Assembly (NCBI GenBank): GCA_947475895.1
Contig: CANJMF010000001.1
Coordinates: 124,001 to 188,000, forward strand
Direction: 5' to 3'
Source of the DNA: Fidelibacterota bacterium
GTDB taxonomy: Bacteria; Pseudomonadota; Alphaproteobacteria; Rhodospirillales; Rhodospirillaceae
DNA length: 64,000 nucleotides
Shown: positions 10,441 through 20,433 of the stretch, piece by piece
Layout of the letters: the number at the start of each line of letters is the position of its first letter
Numbering within the stretch: position 1 is the first letter of the stretch
Translations under genes and position numbers: made by a program
Notes under the pieces: generated by a model
What the model was told of the DNA's origin: nothing
The model's database searches: none
Seen by the model: only the letters and a program-made list of their open reading frames with translations

Positions 10441-10903
10441 GGCTGGCCTAACGGACGATGAAAGCGGCTGCTGGTCGGCCGCTGTTCCGGAACCGCGTTC
10501 GGGATTACCCATCATCACGGTATCGGCCGTGGCCCTGTTGGATGCCGACAATCGCGTGCTGCTGGCGCAGCGCCCCGAAGGAAAGAGCATGGCGGGGCTG
10601 TGGGAGTTTCCGGGCGGAAAAGTCGAAGCTGGCGAAACACCCGAAGCCGCTTTGATCCGCGAACTGCACGAAGAACTCAGCATCGATATTCGCGCAAGCT
10701 GCCTCGCACCACTCACCTTTGCCTCGCATTCTTACGAAAAATTCCACCTGCTGATGCCGCTCTTTATTTGCCGGCAATGGAAAGGCAAAGTCCAACCGAT
10801 GGAAGGGCAGCGCATTGCCTGGGTGCGCGGTAATCAGCTACGCAATTATCCCATGCCGGCCGCCGACGAGCCCTTAATTCCCATCCTGCAGGATTGGTTA
10901 TGA
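10421..10903 (+). CDS. mutT: 8-oxo-dGTP diphosphatase MutT (Nudix)
   Basis: Nudix hydrolase that removes oxidised dGTP from the nucleotide pool. The 160-residue protein has the Nudix box from Gly66 (GKVEAGETPE...RELHEEL), preceded by the MutT-like AQRPEGKSMAGLWEFPGG stretch. The first 30 residues are poorly conserved and overlap argJ by 20 bases, so translation could begin further in, but I see no better start with a ribosome site. The stop shares bases with the next start (ATGA). The conserved RPEGK and WEFPGGKVE blocks favour MutT over other Nudix families. Confidence 0.88.
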   Translation: MAPTEPRAGLTDDESGCWSAAVPEPRSGLPIITVSAVALLDADNRVLLAQRPEGKSMAGLWEFPGGKVEAGETPEAALIRELHEELSIDIRASCLAPLTFASHSYEKFHLLMPLFICRQWKGKVQPMEGQRIAWVRGNQLRNYPMPAADEPLIPILQDWL

Positions 10904-11655
10904 GCGACGCGCCCACAGCCTGCATTCTGATTATCGGCGACGAGATTCTCTCGGGCCGCACGCAAGATACGAACGTCAAATTTATCGCGACCCGCTTGGG
11001 CGAATTAGGCATTCGCCTGAGAGAGTGCCGCGTTATTCCCGACGTTCCCGCGGCGATCGTCGATGCGGTGAATGCCTGTCGCGCGACCTACACTTATATC
11101 TTCACGACCGGCGGCATTGGCCCTACGCACGACGACATCACCACGGCCTGTATCGCGCAGGCCTTTGGACGCAACGTGATGCGTCATCCCGAAACAGAAA
11201 GGCGCATGCGTGCGCACTACGGCGACAGCACCAATGAAGCGCGGCTGAAAATGTCAGAGGTGCCCGATGGCCTCGACGTGCAAGTGATCGAGAACAAATC
11301 ATATTTCACGCCCGGTTATCGGATCGGCAATGTGTTCGTGATGGCCGGGATCCCGATGGTGTGCCAGGCCATGTTCGAGGCCGCCGTGCCTTACCTCGCG
11401 CGTGGCGATGCGATGCGTTCAGGCAGCGTTGATGGCTTCGTGCGCGAAGGCGATATCGCCAATGAACTCACGGCCATCCAGGCACGCTATCCCAGCGTCG
11501 GCATCGGCAGTTACCCCAGCATGCGGGATAACCGTTATTTCGTCAGCGTTGTCGCGCGCTCCACTGACACCGCCGCCATCAACCGTGCATTGAGCGAAGT
11601 CGAGATCATGATGCGGGCCTTGGATGGAACTCCTGAGACTCACCCGCCGACCTAA
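10900..11655 (+). CDS. CinA-like MoCF-domain protein (competence/damage-inducible family)
   Basis: The 251-residue protein is a molybdopterin-binding-fold (MoCF) domain of the CinA N-terminal type, with IIGDEILSG near the start and TTGGIGPTHDD in the middle. The C-terminal nicotinamide-nucleotide amidase domain of full-length CinA is absent, as in many alphaproteobacterial homologues. In full CinA this half has ADP-ribose pyrophosphatase activity; the role of the short form is less clear. I use the ATG at 10900, which overlaps the mutT stop by three bases, rather than the GTG at 10894. It lies at the end of argJ-mutT-cinA-like and converges with the next gene by four bases. Confidence 0.85.
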   Translation: MSDAPTACILIIGDEILSGRTQDTNVKFIATRLGELGIRLRECRVIPDVPAAIVDAVNACRATYTYIFTTGGIGPTHDDITTACIAQAFGRNVMRHPETERRMRAHYGDSTNEARLKMSEVPDGLDVQVIENKSYFTPGYRIGNVFVMAGIPMVCQAMFEAAVPYLARGDAMRSGSVDGFVREGDIANELTAIQARYPSVGIGSYPSMRDNRYFVSVVARSTDTAAINRALSEVEIMMRALDGTPETHPPT

Positions 11656-12377
11656 GCTTTCTTCTCGTCGCCCTTAAATCCGCAAGCGGCAAGATCGGCC
11701 GCCATGTGTTCGGGCACCGGAGCCACGGCACGAATCGGATCCCGCTTTGGATGCAACGGCAACACGACGGCGCGCGCGTGAAGCATAAGGGTTGCAGTCG
11801 GATGCGGCGGACCATAAACGCGATCGCCGACGACAGGACATCCTAGTTCTAAACAGTGCACGCGGATTTGATGCGTGCGCCCCGTGTGGGGATGGCACTC
11901 CAGCCATGTGCGCACACCATTGGGCGTTTCGACCGAGCCGCGCACTTTGTAATCTGTCGTTGCCGATTGCCCGTCCGGGTCGGCTTTCATTTTCCAACCG
12001 GGGCCCTGTCCGACTTTGCTCAAAGCAATTTTGATGCGGCCCTCGTCATTTCTAGGGCGGCCGGAAACCACGGCCCAATAGGTCTTACGGACGTCGCCTT
12101 TGACAAACATGTCGCCGACCTGACGCAGGGCTTTGGTGTGACGCCCGAGCACCAAGCAGCCCGACGTGTCGCGATCCAGCCGGTGCGCGAGCGACGGTGG
12201 GCGCGGCAGCCCATAAGTGAGGTGTACAAAACTTTGCTCGAGATTGACGCCGCCGCCGAAGCCGGCGTGCACCGGAATTCCGGGCGGTTTGTTGATAATA
12301 AGAATCAGGCCATCCCGGTAAAGCACGCGCGCCTGAATATCTTCAGCGGTGAGGATGATGTCGGTGGGATTAGGCAT
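11652..12377 (-). CDS. RluA-family pseudouridine synthase
   Basis: RNA pseudouridine synthase of 241 residues. The catalytic aspartate is Asp68 in HRLDRDTSG, followed by the family pattern of GRTHQIRVH near residue 165. There is no N-terminal S4 domain, so it belongs to the short RluA/TruC-like group that modifies rRNA or tRNA. The exact target uridine cannot be read from the sequence. ATG at 12377. The gene is alone on the minus strand between two plus-strand genes and its stop overlaps the convergent CinA-like gene. Confidence 0.9.
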   Translation of the reverse strand: MPNPTDIILTAEDIQARVLYRDGLILIINKPPGIPVHAGFGGGVNLEQSFVHLTYGLPRPPSLAHRLDRDTSGCLVLGRHTKALRQVGDMFVKGDVRKTYWAVVSGRPRNDEGRIKIALSKVGQGPGWKMKADPDGQSATTDYKVRGSVETPNGVRTWLECHPHTGRTHQIRVHCLELGCPVVGDRVYGPPHPTATLMLHARAVVLPLHPKRDPIRAVAPVPEHMAADLAACGFKGDEKKA

Positions 12378-12453
12378 GGCTTCTGTTGCCCGATCCCGGC
12401 CCCGCGATCAAGCACGTTGCTCGTGTAGGTGAGCATGAGTAGGGTTCTTGTCC

Positions 12454-13227
12454 ATGATCGACCCTATTTCCAGCGAACACGCGCTTTGGATTGGCCAGCC
12501 CCTGGACATGGGATCGGATTTGCGTGCGGAAAAAGCCCACACGCTTCACCTGGCGCTTATGTTGCGAGATACAACTGTGCCGCGGCGGGCGAGTGCTGCC
12601 GCCGAATACGTCCACCGTCTTATGGATATGACCGTCGCGCGCCATGTGACGGAGGCCGCCGCCTGCACCAAGGGGTGCCATTATTGCTGCGCATCGTTTG
12701 TGGGCGTGACGATTCCGGAAGTTTTGAGCCTAGCTGCCCACGTGCGAAGCGATGCAGCGCTCGCTCAGAAAATTATCGGCGCGGCGGAGGAAATGCGCGC
12801 GGTGCCGCAACAACAGCGCGATCTCAGCGGACTGTTTTGTGCCGTGCTTGAGGCGGGGCTATGTGGCGGTTACATCGCACGGCCCATCGCTTGTAGAACC
12901 ATGCTTTCGCGTTCGCTGTCCGTGTGCGAGCGGTTCTACGTGGCGGGAGAGAACATCCCCATCACACGGGTCGCCGGCGCAGCGGAAGTGCGCGGCCGCG
13001 TGGAGCTTGTTTTCCAAGCCGCGTTGAATCTGGCACAGTTACCGAGCCAGCATGTAGAACTGACGCACGCATTGGCGATTGCGCTGACGAACGACGATGC
13101 TGAGGCCCAGTGGTTAGCCGGTGTGCCGGTGTTCGCGGATGTCGCGGTGGACCGCCACGAGGGCAAAAACGAAGACCTCAATAAATGGACGCAGATTTTA
13201 GCGGACACCGTGCGCCCCGCGCTCTAA
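12454..13227 (+). CDS. Cysteine-cluster protein (YkgJ-like, CxxxCxxCC)
   Basis: The protein has 257 residues. The only strong signature is the cysteine cluster CTKGCHYCC (Cys71, 75, 78, 79), which places it near the YkgJ zinc/iron-chelating family; further cysteines lie near residues 130-155. No enzymatic motif is seen, and the metal and role are unknown. I take the ATG at 12454, with AGGG nine bases upstream, over the TTG at 12448. The window holds a second, unrelated member of this broad group, the YcgN-like gene at 53.2 kb. Confidence 0.65.
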   Translation: MIDPISSEHALWIGQPLDMGSDLRAEKAHTLHLALMLRDTTVPRRASAAAEYVHRLMDMTVARHVTEAAACTKGCHYCCASFVGVTIPEVLSLAAHVRSDAALAQKIIGAAEEMRAVPQQQRDLSGLFCAVLEAGLCGGYIARPIACRTMLSRSLSVCERFYVAGENIPITRVAGAAEVRGRVELVFQAALNLAQLPSQHVELTHALAIALTNDDAEAQWLAGVPVFADVAVDRHEGKNEDLNKWTQILADTVRPAL

Positions 13228-13294
13228 ATTCCCGCGCGGTGGACGTTGCCCTCTCACGCGTTGCTGATTAGGGTGGCCCCGCCGATTCCCGTGT

Positions 13295-13384
13295 GCCCGC
13301 TTGGCGGAATGGTAGACGCAACGGACTTAAAATCCGTAGACCTTTTATCGGGTCGTCCCGGTTCAAGTCCGGGAGCGGGCACCA
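13295..13384 (+). tRNA. tRNA-Leu (anticodon UAA)
   Basis: Cloverleaf readable by eye. The acceptor stem pairs GCCCGCT with AGCGGGC. The anticodon arm pairs ACGGA with TCCGT around the loop CTTAAAA, giving anticodon UAA. There is a long variable arm, as expected for leucine, and the T-loop GTTCAAGTCC is present. The 3' CCA is encoded (13382-13384). This tRNA reads UUA and UUG codons. The next gene starts 33 bases after it. Confidence 0.98.
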
Positions 13385-13417
13385 CCTAAGGACGACGAAC
13401 TGCGACTCTTATTCCAG

Positions 13418-14170
13418 GTGCGATCTTTGAATAGTACGAGCCGCGATAAGTTCTCGCCCGACCTTCTCAAGTGGCTGTCGCCGGATGCCCTGGCAGCAGC
13501 GAAGCGGGCAATGCAGACGCGCGTTTTTCGCGACGGGCAGATCATCTATGCGCAGGATGACAACAGCGACGAAACGTATCGCATCGTGTCGGGTGCGGTT
13601 CGGCTATCCTCGACCCGACCCGATGGTCAGACGTATTCGCAGATCCTGTTTGAGAAAGGGACCTGCTTTGGGATCAACAATCTGATTGATGATGAGCCAC
13701 GGCTGCAAACCGCGGAAGCCCGAGGAACCACCAAGCTACAAATCCTCGCGAAGCCGGCAATCATCGAGATTCGCAAGGACTTTCCCCACGTGGATGGCGC
13801 TCTTTTGCGCTATTTCAATAGCCGCCTAAGGTATATCGGAAAGCTCTTTATCGGTTTGTATTTAGATGAGATGTCGGATCGTCTCATTAGACTGATCGTA
13901 TATATCGCAAATGCCTCTGGCGTCGCGTGCGAAGAGGGCATTCGCTTGCCGCGTCATTTGTCGCAAGCTGAGCTTGCGACAATGGTTGGAACGCCGCGGC
14001 AAGCCGTCAACAGAACTTTGCGCCGGTTTCAAGAGCAAGGTTTGCTGACAATACGATACGGATCCTTAATCATCCGAGATTTAGGAAAATTGGAGGCGCG
14101 CGAAAAAACATCCGCACCGGCTCACAAAACGTCCGTGCGTAAACGTCGCACCTCAGTTGGAAACAGATAA
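13418..14170 (+). CDS. Crp/Fnr-family transcriptional regulator
   Basis: The 250-residue regulator has an N-terminal cyclic-nucleotide-binding-type beta roll (about 35-120), a long dimer helix (about 125-165) and a C-terminal winged helix with the recognition segment at 181-209 (HLSQAELATMVGTPRQAVNR). No Fnr-type cysteines are visible. In the phosphate-binding cassette the usual Gly-Glu is Gly-Ile (FGINNLIDDEPR), so cAMP binding is doubtful and the effector is unknown. The start is the GTG at 13418; a TTG at 13427 is an alternative. A Lys/Arg-rich tail of about 25 residues follows the DNA-binding domain. It could be cotranscribed with the tRNA just upstream. Confidence 0.88.
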   Translation: MRSLNSTSRDKFSPDLLKWLSPDALAAAKRAMQTRVFRDGQIIYAQDDNSDETYRIVSGAVRLSSTRPDGQTYSQILFEKGTCFGINNLIDDEPRLQTAEARGTTKLQILAKPAIIEIRKDFPHVDGALLRYFNSRLRYIGKLFIGLYLDEMSDRLIRLIVYIANASGVACEEGIRLPRHLSQAELATMVGTPRQAVNRTLRRFQEQGLLTIRYGSLIIRDLGKLEAREKTSAPAHKTSVRKRRTSVGNR

Positions 14171-14367
14171 GTCATTCAGGAAAACCGGCGGACGACGGCG
14201 ACCAAAATCGTGATTGGCCGTGATTCCGGAAAGCCTTGGGTCAAACCGGTCACTTAAATCCAAAAACCGCCGTCATCTCATGGCATTTGTGCGCTAGTCT
14301 TTGCTGTACAATGCGGTCTACGACCAGCATGTAGGCATAAAAGGCAGTGGGCGGGGGCTCCGAATAT

Positions 14368-15081
14368 ATGCGCGACTTTCTTGGCGTCCTGGGCGGCATG
14401 GGGCCATTGGCCACGGCCGACTTCCTGCGTAAATTGGTAAAAAAGACGCCGGCGACGGTCGATCAGGCGCACATTCCCGTCATGCTTTACGGCGATTGCA
14501 CGATACCTGATCGCACCGCAAATATCGTCGGCACGGGCGCTTCACCGCTACCAAAGCTTTTGCAGGGAATCGATGTCCTCAACAAGAGTGGCGCCAAAGC
14601 CATTTGCATTCCCTGTAACAGTGCCCATTGTTGGTTTGATGAGATGCAGACGGCGTCGGCCGTCCCGCTTATCCACATTGTTCGCGCCAGCGCGAAGCAG
14701 ATCGCCAAGAAAAATCCTGCTGCACGCACGGTCGGTGTGCTGTCGACATTCGGCACCCACCGCATGAGCATTTACCGCAATACCCTGACCGAGATGGGGT
14801 ACGCCGTGGTGACGCCCACGGACGAAGAATTTGAAACGCTGGTGTCGCCGGGCATCGCCATGATGAAAGCCAACGATTGGGCGGGCGCAGAAGCCGCCTA
14901 CGAAAAAGCAGCGCATCTTCTTTTCGAGCGCGGCGCAGAAATCACTGTTCTCGGCTGTACCGAAATTCCCTTCGGGATGGAACGCCAATACCGCGCCAAT
15001 CCTTCGAAGTTCGTCGATTCCAACGACGCGCTGGCGGATGCGGTTTTGGACGAATTTACCCCTAGCCCCGTCACACACTGA
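14368..15081 (+). CDS. Aspartate/glutamate racemase family protein
   Basis: Cofactor-independent racemase of 237 residues. It begins with the family signature GVLGGMGPLATADF and has both catalytic cysteines: Cys83 in IPCNSAH and Cys197 in VLGCTEIPFG. The signature fits aspartate/glutamate racemases rather than MurI or hydantoin racemases; aspartate is the usual substrate of this subgroup. I use the ATG at 14368, preceded by GGGGG, not the GTG at 14347. The last base of its stop is the first base of the SulP transporter start (TGATG), so the two are translationally coupled. The spacer of 197 bases before it separates it from the Crp/Fnr-type gene. Confidence 0.9.
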   Translation: MRDFLGVLGGMGPLATADFLRKLVKKTPATVDQAHIPVMLYGDCTIPDRTANIVGTGASPLPKLLQGIDVLNKSGAKAICIPCNSAHCWFDEMQTASAVPLIHIVRASAKQIAKKNPAARTVGVLSTFGTHRMSIYRNTLTEMGYAVVTPTDEEFETLVSPGIAMMKANDWAGAEAAYEKAAHLLFERGAEITVLGCTEIPFGMERQYRANPSKFVDSNDALADAVLDEFTPSPVTH

Positions 15082-17204
15082 TGCACGCAAGATCCATAGG
15101 CCGCGAAGCCGTCGCAGGAGTCATCGTTGGGCTGAGCGCAATTATCTACGCGCTGTCTTATGGCGCGTTATTGTTTTCCGGATCGCTCGCGCCATTCATT
15201 GGATACGGAATCACGATCACCCTGATCACGGCCGTGATCGGCGCGTTATTCGGGTGGTTTTCGGAGCGGTCGTTCATCGCGGGGCCCGATTCAAATACAA
15301 CGTCGGTTTTGGCGAGCCTGCTTGCCGGCCTGGACGCTCTTAGCCTCAGCGGTGAGCATAGACTCAATCTCGCGATTGGCACCGTGTTTCTGACCTCACT
15401 TGTCTCTGCGGCGGCGTTTTACGCCGTCGCACAGGCGCGCCTGTCGAACCTGGTGCGCTATATTCCCTTTTCGGTCATGGCCGGATTCCTTGCATCCACG
15501 GGATGGTTGATGGCGAGCGGCGCCTTCAACATTATTTCCGGAACGCCGCTGACTCTAACAGGGTTTGAAAAATTCCTCGTCAATCCTGTTCGTCCCGAGC
15601 TGGCCTTCGGCATTGTTGTGGCCGGCATCCTTCATGCGCTTTCGCGCCGCGTCTCCGCCGCATTGCTGATACCGATGACCATGTTCGTGATCACACTCGC
15701 GGTGAATCTCTTCCTCACGAGCGGCGTTTGTCAGGAAGCTTTTTGCAGCAGGGAAACGTGGATGTTCCCGCCCATGCAGAATCTGCAGTGGCGCGCGCCC
15801 TGGGCCGTGACGTGGCGCGGCGAAGACCTTCACTACCTGTTGGCAAATTTGCCGGCCATGCTTGTCGTCAGCTTCGTCGGGCTGCTCACGGTTCTGATTT
15901 CCGTTGCTAGCCTGGAGATGAACTACCACAAGGAATTCGACCTGAACAAAGTGCTTAAAACGCACACGGGCCTAGCGATACTGACCGCCGGATTGGGTGG
16001 GTTCTTCGGGTTGGTTTCTATCGGTCGCACGATGCTGAACAAGCAAACCGGCGGGGGGGCCATCGCCGGCACCGTGGCGGCTGCCATGTGTGTCGCCATG
16101 TTGTTCGGCGCCGGCCCACTCGTCACGTATGTGCCCAAGGCGGCGTTGGGCGGCCTAGTATTATTCCTAGGCTCGGGCATGTTGAAACAGTGGTTGTGGG
16201 ATCAACGGCGCGCCACGCGGCCCGTGGAATTTCTTCAGATATTTCTCATCCTCGGCCTCGTGGTGAACTACGGATTTTTAGTTGGATTTTCGGCGGGCCT
16301 GCTGATTGCCTGCGTCGTGTTCGTGGTGAGCTATAGCCGCGTGCCGCTGGCCGACTTGGCAACCAATTTGTCGCTTTTCACCAGTTCGGTCGTGCGCCCG
16401 GAACAAGAAGCCGAGACCTTACGCGCGCGCGGCGCGAGAACGCTGCTGTATCGCCTGAGCGGTTATGTTTTCTTCGGTTCCGCCAGCAAGATCGATGCGG
16501 TCTTTCAAACACTCGACCGCGCCGTCGAAGGCGTGGTGATCGATTTTTCGAAGGTCAGTGCTATCGACAGTTCTGCGATAGGCGTATTCCAGCGCATTCT
16601 GCGCCGCTACCGCGACAAGCCCATTCGGTTTTATCTGGTCCACGCGCCTGTCAACGAGGCGAGCGTGCGATCGATTGTCGGTCCTTTCAAAGACGGTGGT
16701 CGCGTCGCAATGTTCGCGTCACTTGATCAGGCGGTCGAAACCGCCGAAGACGGCATCATCGCCGCTTGGGGAAGCGCAACAGCAACGCCGCTTGCCTTTC
16801 TGGAAAGCACAGCAGATCGCGAAATCTTCCTGCGCTATTGCGAATTAAGGCACGTGCGGGCGGGCGCGCTTCTTTGTGAAGAAAATGACCGGTCAGCGGA
16901 GCTTTTCTTCATCGAGAGCGGCAGCTTGGAAGTCATCAAGGCGGCGGGCAGCACCGCTGCGATTCGCCTGGCAAAGCTGCACAAAGGCGCCATGGTCGGA
17001 GAGTTGGCGTTTTACACGGGAGATGCGCGCACGGCGTCGATTGCGGCTGAAACGGACTCATCGATTTATGTCCTGCACGCTGCGGCCTTGGAGCGTTTGA
17101 GGGTAGACCACCCCGCGTTATCGCGCCGTTTCGACCACATGGTCATTCAAAAATTATCGAACGCCCTCACGCGTACCAATAAACTGGTAGCCATGTTCCA
17201 GTAA
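15081..17204 (+). CDS. SulP anion transporter with STAS and cyclic-nucleotide-binding domains
   Basis: The 707-residue membrane protein has three parts. Residues 1-440 form the SulP transport domain with about 10-14 hydrophobic segments. Residues about 455-565 form a STAS domain with [16 protein letters not shown]. Residues about 580-700 form a cyclic-nucleotide-binding beta roll with [15 protein letters not shown], where the key Glu and Arg of the phosphate-binding cassette are present. The substrate cannot be read off: SulP proteins carry sulfate, bicarbonate or, in E. coli DauA, C4-dicarboxylates and aspartate. Coupling to the racemase gene makes an amino acid or dicarboxylate plausible. 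The fused domain suggests direct control by cAMP or a related nucleotide. Confidence 0.9.
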   Translation: MHARSIGREAVAGVIVGLSAIIYALSYGALLFSGSLAPFIGYGITITLITAVIGALFGWFSERSFIAGPDSNTTSVLASLLAGLDALSLSGEHRLNLAIGTVFLTSLVSAAAFYAVAQARLSNLVRYIPFSVMAGFLASTGWLMASGAFNIISGTPLTLTGFEKFLVNPVRPELAFGIVVAGILHALSRRVSAALLIPMTMFVITLAVNLFLTSGVCQEAFCSRETWMFPPMQNLQWRAPWAVTWRGEDLHYLLANLPAMLVVSFVGLLTVLISVASLEMNYHKEFDLNKVLKTHTGLAILTAGLGGFFGLVSIGRTMLNKQTGGGAIAGTVAAAMCVAMLFGAGPLVTYVPKAALGGLVLFLGSGMLKQWLWDQRRATRPVEFLQIFLILGLVVNYGFLVGFSAGLLIACVVFVVSYSRVPLADLATNLSLFTSSVVRPEQEAETLRARGARTLLYRLSGYVFFGSASKIDAVFQTLDRAVEGVVIDFSKVSAIDSSAIGVFQRILRRYRDKPIRFYLVHAPVNEASVRSIVGPFKDGGRVAMFASLDQAVETAEDGIIAAWGSATATPLAFLESTADREIFLRYCELRHVRAGALLCEENDRSAELFFIESGSLEVIKAAGSTAAIRLAKLHKGAMVGELAFYTGDARTASIAAETDSSIYVLHAAALERLRVDHPALSRRFDHMVIQKLSNALTRTNKLVAMFQ

Positions 17205-17229
17205 CAGCGGATGCGTTAAGCTTCGGCGC

Positions 17230-18225
17230 ATGACCGCAGTTTCCATTCTCGACCTCGCGCCCATTCCTCAGGGCTCCACGGCACGCGATTCGTTGCGAAA
17301 TTCGCTGGACCTCGCGCAACACGCCGAAACGTGGGGGTACAAGCGATTCTGGCTCGCGGAACATCACAACATGGCAGGAATCGCCAGCGCGGCCACATCC
17401 GTCGCGATCGGATACGTGGCGAGCGGAACCCAAACTATTCGCGTCGGCGCGGGCGGCATTATGCTACCGAATCATTCCCCGCTTGTGATCGCGGAACAGT
17501 TCGGCACGTTGGAATCGCTTTACCCAGGACGCGTCGATCTCGGGCTTGGCCGCGCGCCGGGCACGGACCAACGCACGTGGCGCGCTTTGCGGCGTGATCC
17601 GGTCAGTTCCGATCGATTTCCCGACGACGTTTTGGAGTTGCAGGCGCTTTTGGGACCCACGCAACCGGGCCAAGCCATTCATGCGGTACCGGGGACGGGC
17701 TTGCGTGTGCCGATTTGGATTTTGGGCTCGAGCTTATTCGGCGCGCAATTGGCGGCGATGCTGGGCTTACCCTATGCCTTTGCATCGCATTTCGCGCCGG
17801 ACGCGTTGATGCAAGCGATCGCGGTCTATCGTGAACGCTTTCAACCTTCGGCGCAGCTGGACCGGCCTTACGTGATGGTGGGGTGCAATGTTTTCGCCGC
17901 TGATAACGATGCCGACGCGCGGCGCGTGTTCACGTCCGCGCAGCAGGCTTTTGCCAACATCTTTCGTGGTACGCGTGGGCAACTTCCGCCGCCCATAGAC
18001 GACATCGAGAATTACTGGTCGCCAGCTGAGAAGGTGCAGGCTTCGCATATGCTGAAATATGCCTTTGTCGGCGCCCCCAACACGGTGCAAAGCAGCCTCG
18101 CGGAATTTATCCGCGCGACCCAAGCCGACGAAGTGATGGTTGCTGCTATGATTTACAATCATACGGCGCGGCTCCGCTCGTACGAGATCTTGGCAGACGT
18201 CGCCAAGAATCTCGGGGCTCCGTAG
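17230..18225 (+). CDS. LLM-class flavin-dependent oxidoreductase
   Basis: Luciferase-like monooxygenase family protein of 331 residues with a TIM-barrel pattern. It has [17 protein letters not shown] near residues 38-54, the typical [14 protein letters not shown] block near 75, and [14 protein letters not shown] near 103. The family uses reduced FMN, usually from a separate reductase, to oxidise organic substrates. The substrate is unknown and no partner reductase is adjacent. It starts 25 bases after the SulP gene and converges on the peptidase gene with seven bases between the stops. Confidence 0.9.
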   Translation: MTAVSILDLAPIPQGSTARDSLRNSLDLAQHAETWGYKRFWLAEHHNMAGIASAATSVAIGYVASGTQTIRVGAGGIMLPNHSPLVIAEQFGTLESLYPGRVDLGLGRAPGTDQRTWRALRRDPVSSDRFPDDVLELQALLGPTQPGQAIHAVPGTGLRVPIWILGSSLFGAQLAAMLGLPYAFASHFAPDALMQAIAVYRERFQPSAQLDRPYVMVGCNVFAADNDADARRVFTSAQQAFANIFRGTRGQLPPPIDDIENYWSPAEKVQASHMLKYAFVGAPNTVQSSLAEFIRATQADEVMVAAMIYNHTARLRSYEILADVAKNLGAP

Positions 18226-18232
18226 AGCTAAA

Positions 18233-20386
18233 TCACTTCAATCCGAACTGATCGTAGAGGAACGCGAGTGTGTCGGCTTGTTGATCGATGCGTTCGCTGA
18301 GTGCGCTTCCAATCCCGTGCCCTGAGCTTTTTGAGGTTCGCAAATAAATTGGGCCGCCGGTCGTTGCGGCCTGCAGTGCAGCCGCGAACTTGCGCGACTG
18401 CATGGGATTCACACGGCCATCGTTCGCACCGGTCAGCATCAGGATCGCCGGATATTTCGTGCCGGCTTTAATATTGTGATAGGGCGAGTAGGCGTAAAGC
18501 GCCTTGAACTGCGCCGGATCTTTGACTGTGCCGAATTCCTGCGTATTGAATTCGCCGTTCGGATCAAGCTCGACCCGTATCATGTCGTAAATACCCACGG
18601 ACGATATGACTGCATGTGCCAGCGATGGGTTTTGCGTGAGTGTAGCACCCATCAACAACCCGCCGTTGGAGCCTCCGATCACGGCAAGCTTTTCCCCGCG
18701 CGTGTATTTGCGCGAGATCAGCAAATTGGCGACAGCCGCAAAGTCGTCAAAGACATTCTGCTTCTTGGTGAGGTTGCCTTCGAGGTGCCAGGATTCGCCG
18801 TATTCGCCGCCGCCGCGAATATTGGCGTCGGCGTAGATACCACCTGCATCGAGCCAAAGCCGCCAGCGCGGCCCTAAAAATGAAGGTGTTTCGTTGATGC
18901 CATAACCGCCGTAGCCATTCAGCACCGTCGGATTGCTGCCGTCCATGGGCGCGCCTTTGCGGCGAATAATGCTGACGGGGACGCGCGTGCCGTCTTTCGA
19001 CACGGCAAACTCGCGCACGACCTCCACGTCGTCGTACGTAATGGGGCTGGTGACTTTGAGCTTTGTCTCCTCGCTTTTGCCGGTGGCAGCGATCCAGCGG
19101 GCGAAATAACGCGGGCGCAGATAGCTGGCGACCTCGTAGAGCACATCGCCGTTCGGCAGGGCTGCAAGTTCGTCCACCGAAACCAAGTCCGGTAGCGGCA
19201 GCTTGCCAAGAGGCTTTCCGGCCAGATCGAACATGCGGATTTGCGTGGGTCCGCCAATGATGTCGCGAACGAACAACCGGTCTTTCGTCATGACCAACGA
19301 TAGCGACCAGGCGTCGGTTGTGATGGCGTCGGGAGCTTCAGGAATAATGACGGTCGCTTTTGAAAAGCGCGGATCCGCAAGGGCAGCTTTGAGAATTTTT
19401 CCTTTCGGCGCCCCCGCGCGGGAAATCATGTAAATCGCGTCGTCGGGGCCGATAGCTGCTGCGACGACTTTGTCATCGAATCCGCTGACCTGAACTTTGC
19501 TGCCGTCGTTTCGCAAGATCCAATGGGCGAACTTTCCGCCGTCGCCCAGCTGCACGGTAGCCAGCGTCGCCTTTGCATTGTAGCGGTTGTCGAATTTGAT
19601 TTCGGCGATACGCGGCAAGCCGTCCTTGTCGCTCAACACCAGGGGATCTTCCACCGAGGGACTACCGACCTTGTGGAAATAGGCCTGTTGGAAAAAATGA
19701 CGATCCGCTTCCGCGCGCTCGGTGCCGGGAAAACGCGTGTACCAGAACCCCGTGCCGTCCGGTGCCCACGCCATACTTCCGCCGGCGGTGGGATATTGCA
19801 CATGCTTGATGGGCGTGCCGGTTTCACGGCCCGTTGCCACATCGAAGACGTGCAGATCGCCGTCTTCGCTGCCCCCTACCGAAAGCGAAACGGCCAGAAG
19901 CTTGCCATCTGGCGACGGCTCAAACCAATCGAACGATGTGCCGCCTTTGGCATCAATCGCATTGGGGTCGAGTACGATCTTTTGCGAAGCCGGATCGGCC
20001 GAAAGATTCATAACAACGATTTGCGGCTGCTGCTTTTGCGGATCGTTGAACACCGCGAACAGTTTTCCGCCCTGAGCCGTGAGCCCGGAATAGGAGCTGG
20101 AAGCGGCCGTCGTGAGTTGGGTGAGTTTTTCCTTCAGCTTCGCGCGTGCGGGAACGGCGTCGAGATAAGCACGGGCGCGCGCATTTTGGGCGTCGCTCCA
20201 GGCCGCGACTTTGGGATCGTCGGCATTTTCCAGCCAGCGATAGGGGTCGCTGACCTGCACGCCTTGAATGACATCGACGACTTTATCGCGGGCCGTCGGC
20301 GGAGCACCTTGATCGGCGGCCAATACGGTGACGACGGTGGCAGAAAAAATGACGGCCGCGAGGGAAAAAACCGAACGCTGTTTCAT
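18233..20386 (-). CDS. Exported prolyl oligopeptidase family serine peptidase (S9A)
   Basis: The 717-residue peptidase starts with a Sec signal peptide (MKQRSVFSLAAV... ending near TVLAA), so it acts outside the cytoplasm. An N-terminal seven-bladed propeller follows PYRWLEN near residue 50. The C-terminal alpha/beta hydrolase domain holds the triad Ser573 (GGSNGG), Asp656 (GANDGRV) and His690 (SSGHGIG). Such enzymes cleave short proline-containing peptides. I choose the ATG at 20386 because it exposes the signal peptide; a more upstream start at 20431 would bury it behind 15 polar residues. It stands as a single gene. Confidence 0.95.
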   Translation of the reverse strand: MKQRSVFSLAAVIFSATVVTVLAADQGAPPTARDKVVDVIQGVQVSDPYRWLENADDPKVAAWSDAQNARARAYLDAVPARAKLKEKLTQLTTAASSSYSGLTAQGGKLFAVFNDPQKQQPQIVVMNLSADPASQKIVLDPNAIDAKGGTSFDWFEPSPDGKLLAVSLSVGGSEDGDLHVFDVATGRETGTPIKHVQYPTAGGSMAWAPDGTGFWYTRFPGTERAEADRHFFQQAYFHKVGSPSVEDPLVLSDKDGLPRIAEIKFDNRYNAKATLATVQLGDGGKFAHWILRNDGSKVQVSGFDDKVVAAAIGPDDAIYMISRAGAPKGKILKAALADPRFSKATVIIPEAPDAITTDAWSLSLVMTKDRLFVRDIIGGPTQIRMFDLAGKPLGKLPLPDLVSVDELAALPNGDVLYEVASYLRPRYFARWIAATGKSEETKLKVTSPITYDDVEVVREFAVSKDGTRVPVSIIRRKGAPMDGSNPTVLNGYGGYGINETPSFLGPRWRLWLDAGGIYADANIRGGGEYGESWHLEGNLTKKQNVFDDFAAVANLLISRKYTRGEKLAVIGGSNGGLLMGATLTQNPSLAHAVISSVGIYDMIRVELDPNGEFNTQEFGTVKDPAQFKALYAYSPYHNIKAGTKYPAILMLTGANDGRVNPMQSRKFAAALQAATTGGPIYLRTSKSSGHGIGSALSERIDQQADTLAFLYDQFGLK

Positions 20387-20433
20387 GGAAATTGCCCCAT
20401 CGTCGTTTGCCTGGATAGACAGATCGTACACCC

